From Microbacterium pygmaeum (GTDB lineage Bacteria > Actinomycetota > Actinomycetes > Actinomycetales > Microbacteriaceae), in the NCBI RefSeq assembly GCF_900100885.1, contig NZ_LT629692.1:1612001-1676000 (forward strand): DNA of 64,000 nt, read 5' to 3'. Shown here one piece after another: positions 59,519 through 64,000 of the stretch (position 1 is the first letter of the stretch; every line of letters starts with the position of its first letter). The notes beneath the pieces were generated by a model. That model was not told where the DNA came from and ran no database searches. It was given only the letters and a program-made list of their open reading frames with translations. A program made the translations under genes and the position numbers.

Positions 59519-60535
59519 TCATTGCCGCGCGGCGAGCGGCACGCGGACGCTGGACGCGATGCGTTCGAGCGTCGCGGCGATCGCATCGGCGGTCGTGCGC
59601 GCACGTGCTCCGCCGGAGGAGCGCGTGGGGATGAGCCGATGCGAGAAGACCGGGATGAGGAGGGCGGTGATGTCGTCCGGGATGACGAAGCCGCGGCCGT
59701 CCAGAGCCGCCCACACCTTCGCCGCACGCACGAGCTGCAGCGTCGCCCGCGGGCTCGCGCCCAGGCGGAGGTCCGAGTGCGTTCGCGTCGCGGCCGCGAG
59801 GGCGACGGCGTAGTCCTCGATCGTGGGGGCCACGTGCACCGCGCGTGCCCACGCGATCAGCTCGGAGATCTTCGACGCGGTCGCCACCGGTGCGATCGCG
59901 TCCAGCGGGTTCACCGTGTCGCGCTGGCGGAGCATGAGCGCTTCGCTGCGGGCATCCGGGTATCCCATCGAGATGCGCATCATGAAGCGATCGCGCTGCG
60001 CCTCGGGGAGGGCGTACGTGCCCTCCATCTCGAGCGGGTTCTGCGTCGCGACGACCAGGAACGGATCGGGGAGGATGTGCGTCTGCCCGTCGGCGGTGAC
60101 CTGGCCTTCCTCCATGGCTTCCAGGAGCGCGGACTGCGTCTTGGGCGACGAGCGGTTGATCTCGTCGGCGATCACGATGTGGGCGAAGATCGCGCCCGGC
60201 TTGAATTCGAACTCGCGGTCGACCGGGTTGAACACCGAGACGCCGGTGACGTCGCCGGGCAGGAGATCGGGTGTGAACTGGATGCGGCGGACCGTCGCAT
60301 CCACAGAGGCGGCGAGTGCACGCGCCAGCATCGTCTTGCCGACGCCGGGCACGTCCTCGATGAGCAGGTGGCCCTCGGCGAGCAGGCACACGAGCGCCGA
60401 GCGGACCGCATCCGGTTTGCCGTCGATGACCTTGCCCACCGAGGCGAGGATGGCGTCGGTGATGCGGGCGAAGCTCTCCGCGGTCATCGCTCCGGGCGCG
60501 CCCGTCGCGGCATCCGTCATCGCCGTATCCGTCAC
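59519..60535 (-). CDS. MoxR-family AAA+ ATPase
   Basis: About 338 residues. Walker A is EDVPGVGKTMLARALA, Walker B IVIADEINRSSPKTQSALLEAMEE, sensor 1 FLVVATQNPLEMEGTYALPEAQRDRFMM. GTG 60535 is chosen for the AGGGGGAC ribosome site 4-10 nt upstream; several in-frame starts exist (60550, 60520). Likely activates the DUF58 partner and the transglutaminase module at the membrane. Confidence 0.93.
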   Translation of the reverse strand: MTDTAMTDAATGAPGAMTAESFARITDAILASVGKVIDGKPDAVRSALVCLLAEGHLLIEDVPGVGKTMLARALAASVDATVRRIQFTPDLLPGDVTGVSVFNPVDREFEFKPGAIFAHIVIADEINRSSPKTQSALLEAMEEGQVTADGQTHILPDPFLVVATQNPLEMEGTYALPEAQRDRFMMRISMGYPDARSEALMLRQRDTVNPLDAIAPVATASKISELIAWARAVHVAPTIEDYAVALAAATRTHSDLRLGASPRATLQLVRAAKVWAALDGRGFVIPDDITALLIPVFSHRLIPTRSSGGARARTTADAIAATLERIASSVRVPLAARQ

Positions 60536-60654
60536 TGCGTCCCCCTGCATCGACCGGTGCGCAGGCGCCCTCGCCCACCCGTCGATCGTAACCCGGGCAT
60601 GACGGGCGTGGGCCTGCGAGAACGCTGATCGTCGACCTGTCTGTAGACTGGTCG

Positions 60655-60744
60655 CAGCTCTCCGCGAGGCGGCATCCAGGCCAACTCCCCCAGGACGGAA
60701 ACGTAGCAAGGGTAACCAGGCTCTGCCGGGTTCGCGGAGAGTCT
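60655..60744 (+). ncRNA. ffs: Signal recognition particle RNA (4.5S, small bacterial type)
   Basis: Hairpin RNA closed by CTCTCCGCG (60658-60666) and CGCGGAGAG (60733-60741). The universally conserved SRP54-binding loop is present: CAGGACGGAAACGTAGCAAG and GTAACCAGG. TAGACT at 60644-60649 gives the -10 box. It binds Ffh for co-translational membrane targeting. Ends are accurate to a few bases. Confidence 0.95.
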
Positions 60745-61421
60745 TACTTTTCCCGGAACGGTCCGTCCAGCACCGACCACTGCAGCAGCATGATCGTCTT
60801 GGCGTCCTGGATGCGCCCGTCGCGGATCATGCCGAGCGCGAGATCGATGTCGATCTCCACCACGTCGATCTCCTCTCCTTCGTCGACGAGGCCGCCGCCG
60901 GCGCCGACGCGTGAAGCGGCGTCGTAGGGCGCGGCGAAGAAGTGGATCCGCTCGGTGACCGAGCCGGGGCTCATGTAGACGTCGAAGACGTGCTCCAGCT
61001 CGCCGATCCGCACTCCGGTCTCCTCTGCTGCCTCCCGACGGATGGCGGTGGCCGGGTCATCGTCGTCGAGGAGGCCGGCGGCCGTCTCCAGCAGCATCCC
61101 GTCCGGGTGGTCGTTCACGTACACCGGGTAGCGGAACTGGCGGGTCAGCAGCACGGTCCGCCTGGCGACGTCGTACAGCAGGACCGTCGCGCCGTTTCCG
61201 CGATCGTAGGTCTCGCGCTGCTGGGTCGACCAGGCGCCGTCGTCGCCGAGGTACTCCAGCGTGGTGCGGCGGAGCACATGCCACCCCGCGGCCAGCAGTT
61301 CGACGTCCGCGACCCGCACCCGCGGGTTCCGCTCGAGGTCCCGCCCGGTGCGGTCCAGATCGGTCCGGCCGCGATGATCGGGGATCTCGATGCCGGGGCG
61401 CACGCGGGGTTCGTCGGACAT
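60744..61421 (-). CDS. NUDIX hydrolase (NudK/ADP-ribose pyrophosphatase-like)
   Basis: 225 residues. The Nudix box reads GLLDDDDPATAIRREAAEETGV, with ETAAGLL before it and MSPGSVTERIHFFAAPY after, which resembles GDP-mannose/ADP-ribose pyrophosphatases. Metal-dependent cleavage of a nucleoside diphosphate sugar is expected. TAGGCT stands 6 nt before ATG 61421 on the minus strand, and shares bases with the divergent pta promoter. Convergent with the SRP RNA gene. Confidence 0.9.
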   Translation of the reverse strand: MSDEPRVRPGIEIPDHRGRTDLDRTGRDLERNPRVRVADVELLAAGWHVLRRTTLEYLGDDGAWSTQQRETYDRGNGATVLLYDVARRTVLLTRQFRYPVYVNDHPDGMLLETAAGLLDDDDPATAIRREAAEETGVRIGELEHVFDVYMSPGSVTERIHFFAAPYDAASRVGAGGGLVDEGEEIDVVEIDIDLALGMIRDGRIQDAKTIMLLQWSVLDGPFREK

Positions 61422-61427
61422 GCAGGG

Positions 61428-61437
61428 AGCCTAGTGT
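61428..61437. promoter_or_regulatory. Overlapping divergent -10 boxes (NUDIX gene and pta)
   Basis: TAGGCT on the minus strand (61433-61428) and TAGTGT on the plus strand (61432-61437) share the central TA. Each lies 6 nt from its start codon, so the whole intergenic region is only 22 bp. Both mRNAs would be leaderless, and polymerase binding on one strand would exclude the other. Confidence 0.65.
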
Positions 61438-61443
61438 TGGAGT

Positions 61444-63576
61444 GTGGCGCAGAGCATCTACATCACGTCAGCTGAGGGTCATTCGGGCAAGTCGACGGTC
61501 GCCCTGGGGGTGCTGGACGCGCTCAGTCACGCGACGCCCCGTGTGGGTGTGTTCCGGGCGATCGCGCGGTCCACGCTGGAGCGCGACTACGTCCTCGAGA
61601 TGCTGCTCGCCCACGACGGTGTCGACCTGGACTACGACGAGTGCGTCGGAGTGACCTACGACGAGGTGCGCCATGATCCCGAAGCGGCACTGGGCCGCAT
61701 CGTCGAGCGCTACAAGGCGGTCGAGGCGCAATGCGATGCCGTCGTGATCGTCGGCAGCGACTACACCGACGTCGGCAGCCCGGCGGAGCTCGGCTACAAC
61801 GCACGGATCGCCGCCAACCTCGGCGCACCGGTGCTGCTGGTCCTCAGCGGCCGCGCCGGGCAGGGCGAGCAGCTCGGCTCCTCGACCGCCCGGACCCCCG
61901 AGGAGATGGGCCAGATCGCGGGTCTCGCGCTCACCGAGCTGACGCACGCTCGCGTCGGCCTGCTCGCCGTGGTCGCGAACCGGGCGGACCCCGATCAGAT
62001 CGACGCCATCACGGCCTCGATCGGCTCCGCGATCGCGGAGGCCATCCCCGCAGCGGATGCCGCGAGCGTGCCGGTGTGGGCGCTGCCCGAGGATCGATTC
62101 CTCATCGCTCCGTCGGTGCGCGGGGTGATGCGCTCGGTGGACGGCCACCTGGTCAAGGGCGACGCCGACCTGATGACCCGCGAGGTGCTCGGCGTGGTCG
62201 TGGCCGGCATGTCGATGGTCAACGTGCTGCCGCGCCTGTTCGAGAGCGCGATCGTGGTGATCCCGGCCGACCGGACCGAGGTGCTGCTGGCCACGATGCT
62301 CGCCAACGCGTCGGGGACCTTCCCGTCGCTGGCCGGCATCGTCCTGAACGGCCCGTTCCCGCTCCCCGAGTCGATCGATCGGCTGATCGACGGTCTCGAT
62401 TCCTCGCTGCCCATCATCGCCACCGACATGGGGACGTACGAGACCGCCGTCCATGTCATGAACACCCGTGGGCGGCTGGCGGCCGATTCGCAGCGGCGGT
62501 ACGACTCGGCACTGGCCATGTTCGAGCGGTACGTCGACACCGAGGAGCTGCGCCGGCTGCTGGGCCTGGCCCGCTCCACCGTGGTCACCCCGTTGATGTT
62601 CGAGTACGGACTCATCGAGCGCTCGCGGTCGGACCGACGCCGCATCGTCCTTCCTGAGGGCGACGATGACCGGGTGCTGCGCGCAGCGGCCACCGTCCTG
62701 TCCCGCGGCATCGCCGATCTGACGATCCTCGGCGAGGAGATCGAGGTGCGCAGCCGCGCCATCGAGCTGGGCATCGACATCCGCTCCGCGCAGATCCTCT
62801 CCCCGTTCGACGCGGTGCACGTGCACCGTTTCGCCGAGGAATACGAGCGGCTGCGCGCGCACAAGGGCGTCACCTACGCGCAGGCGGCCGACACCGTGAC
62901 GGACGTGTCGTACTTCGGAACCCTGATGGTGCATCTGGGCCTTGCGGACGGCATGGTCAGCGGCGCGGCGCACACGACCGCCCACACGATCCGCCCGGCG
63001 TTCGAGATCATCAAGACGAAGCCGGGAGTCTCGGTCGTCTCGTCGGTGTTCCTGATGGCGCTCGCCGACCGGGTGCTGGTCTACGGCGACTGCGCCGTGA
63101 TCCCGGATCCGACCTCCGAGCAGCTCGCCGACATCGCTATCTCCTCCGCTGCCACGGCGAGCCAGTTCGGCATCGACCCTCGGATCGCCATGCTCTCGTA
63201 CTCGACTGGCGAGTCCGGATCGGGCGCCGAAGTGGAGAAGGTGCGCACCGCCACGGCGCTGGTGCGCGAACGCGCACCGCAGCTGCTGGTGGAAGGGCCG
63301 ATCCAATACGACGCGGCCGCCGACGTCGCCGTCGCCGCCGCCAAGATGCCAGGTTCGGAAGTGGCCGGGCGCGCGACGGTGTTCATCTTCCCCGACCTCA
63401 ACACCGGCAACAACACGTACAAGGCGGTGCAGCGATCCGCCGGGGCGGTGGCGATCGGACCTGTGCTGCAGGGGCTGAACAAGCCGATCAACGACCTGTC
63501 GCGCGGTGCGCTGGTGGAAGACATCGTCAACACGATCGCCATCACCGCGATCCAGGCACAGGGGGAGAGCTCGTGA
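61444..63576 (+). CDS. pta: Phosphate acetyltransferase, long form
   Basis: 710 residues. The N-terminal P-loop-like domain (IYITSAEGHSGKSTVALGVLDAL, ~1-200), DRTGG domain (~215-320) and C-terminal PTA_PTB catalytic domain (~380-705; RRIVLPEGDDDRVLRAA; GTLMVHLGLADGMVSGAAHTTAHT) are all complete, as in E. coli-type class II Pta. Interconverts acetyl-CoA and acetyl phosphate. GTG start with TAGTGT 6 nt upstream. The stop overlaps ackA (GTGA). Confidence 0.96.
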   Translation: MAQSIYITSAEGHSGKSTVALGVLDALSHATPRVGVFRAIARSTLERDYVLEMLLAHDGVDLDYDECVGVTYDEVRHDPEAALGRIVERYKAVEAQCDAVVIVGSDYTDVGSPAELGYNARIAANLGAPVLLVLSGRAGQGEQLGSSTARTPEEMGQIAGLALTELTHARVGLLAVVANRADPDQIDAITASIGSAIAEAIPAADAASVPVWALPEDRFLIAPSVRGVMRSVDGHLVKGDADLMTREVLGVVVAGMSMVNVLPRLFESAIVVIPADRTEVLLATMLANASGTFPSLAGIVLNGPFPLPESIDRLIDGLDSSLPIIATDMGTYETAVHVMNTRGRLAADSQRRYDSALAMFERYVDTEELRRLLGLARSTVVTPLMFEYGLIERSRSDRRRIVLPEGDDDRVLRAAATVLSRGIADLTILGEEIEVRSRAIELGIDIRSAQILSPFDAVHVHRFAEEYERLRAHKGVTYAQAADTVTDVSYFGTLMVHLGLADGMVSGAAHTTAHTIRPAFEIIKTKPGVSVVSSVFLMALADRVLVYGDCAVIPDPTSEQLADIAISSAATASQFGIDPRIAMLSYSTGESGSGAEVEKVRTATALVRERAPQLLVEGPIQYDAAADVAVAAAKMPGSEVAGRATVFIFPDLNTGNNTYKAVQRSAGAVAIGPVLQGLNKPINDLSRGALVEDIVNTIAITAIQAQGESS

Positions 63577-64000
63577 GCATCGTCCTGGTCGTCAACAGCG
63601 GATCCTCCTCGTTCAAGTACCAGCTGCTGGACATGGAGGCCGAGACCGTGCTGGCTTCTGGTCTGGTCGAGCGCATCGGCGAGCTGTCGACGGGCTCGGG
63701 GACCGGCGGCCACTCGTCGCACACCGTGACGGCCGCCGGCATGCGCGAATCCGTCGCTGAGCCTGTCGACGCGGCGCACCCGGCACCCACGGTCCTGGAC
63801 GCCACCTACACCCGCGATCTGCCGATCCCCGATCACACCGCGGGGTTCGCGGTGATGCTCGAGGCGTTCGCCCAGAACGGCCCATCGCTGACCGAGCGTG
63901 CGCCGGTGGCCGTCGGCCATCGCGTCGTGCACGGTGGAGCGAGGTTCTTCGAACCGACCGTCATCACACCGCTCGTCGAGATCAACATCGACGAACTGTC
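63573..64000 (+). CDS. ackA: Acetate kinase, 5' part
   Basis: Partial gene cut by the window end; 142 residues are visible. It begins with GTG 63573, overlapping the pta stop, and encodes VSIVLVVNSGSSSFKYQLLD, the phosphate-binding N-terminal motif of acetate kinases, and GHRVVHGGARFFEPTVI. It makes ATP from acetyl phosphate, completing the Pta-AckA acetate pathway. Confidence 0.95.
   Translation, partial: MSIVLVVNSGSSSFKYQLLDMEAETVLASGLVERIGELSTGSGTGGHSSHTVTAAGMRESVAEPVDAAHPAPTVLDATYTRDLPIPDHTAGFAVMLEAFAQNGPSLTERAPVAVGHRVVHGGARFFEPTVITPLVEINIDEL

Noticed and set aside
61468..63306. Minus-strand 612-residue ORF opposite pta
   Set aside because: Shadow of pta; rich in His/Arg/Asp with no recognisable domain.
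1..64000. Frequent word GGCATCC/GGATGCC
   Set aside because: Occurs within genes and between them everywhere; a general sequence bias of Microbacteriaceae-type genomes rather than a local element.

Overview
The window is high-GC actinobacterial chromosome, most probably from a Microbacterium-like member of the Microbacteriaceae. This is inferred from codon use, short TANNNT-type promoters placed directly before start codons, the word GGCATCC/GGATGCC throughout, and families such as DUF3105, DUF6457 and DUF6716. It reads as ordinary core chromosome with accessory patches. I found no CRISPR array, prophage or plasmid functions.

Layout. 1-2.0 kb: end of an argP-type LysR gene, a zinc-free quinone oxidoreductase, a Dabb protein. 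2.0-9.4 kb: a sugar/polyol uptake and catabolism locus, with a ROK repressor, RbsC-like permease and RbsA-like ATPase facing a lipoprotein binding protein, a Gfo/Idh/MocA dehydrogenase and a TIM-barrel isomerase. 9.5-11.8 kb: an MFS drug-efflux/marR operon with three clear operator palindromes. 11.8-14.2 kb: barstar-like protein, YqaJ nuclease, AbiEi/DUF559-like protein. 14.3-17.5 kb: HbpS-like protein and glutathione-independent formaldehyde dehydrogenase, divergent from a histidine-kinase-ATPase/LuxR hybrid regulator. 17.5-18.7 kb: rplJ-rplL with its attenuator leader. 18.7-23.9 kb: LacI repressor and an oligosaccharide ABC importer lacking its own ATPase gene. 24-31 kb: CtpE-like P-type ATPase, DUF305/DUF3105 operon, Bcr/CflA efflux pump, F420-type reductase, PAP2 phosphatase. 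31-33 kb: HerA-like ATPase.

33.1-44.7 kb is a nearly complete molybdenum locus: mog-moaE, then moeZ-moeA-moaC-mobA-moaD on the other strand in an unbroken chain of overlapping start/stop codons, a TOBE/HTH protein with modABC, and moaA preceded by a 13-codon leader ORF. 45.1-49.4 kb is a four-gene nonulosonic (sialic-type) acid operon: glycosyltransferase, NeuA-HAD fusion, SAF-less NeuB and a DUF6716 protein. 49.6-54.3 kb holds small, partly unrecognised genes. An IS481-family element has inserted at the 3' end of a tRNA-Ser(GGA) gene (54.6-56 kb), leaving a 15-bp duplication. 56-60.5 kb: moxR-DUF58-transglutaminase operon. 60.6-64 kb: SRP RNA, NUDIX hydrolase, and pta-ackA (ackA cut by the window end).

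A unifying feature is expression: about fifteen genes have a TANNNT -10 element 6-7 nt before the start codon and no Shine-Dalgarno sequence, predicting leaderless mRNAs, while operon-internal genes use 4-nt overlaps. The best leads for something under-described are the predicted leaderless leader peptide coupled to moaA, the LuxR/HATPase hybrid with its CTACCCG palindrome, the compact sialic-type operon, and a family of intergenic GAGTGCACG hairpin repeats.
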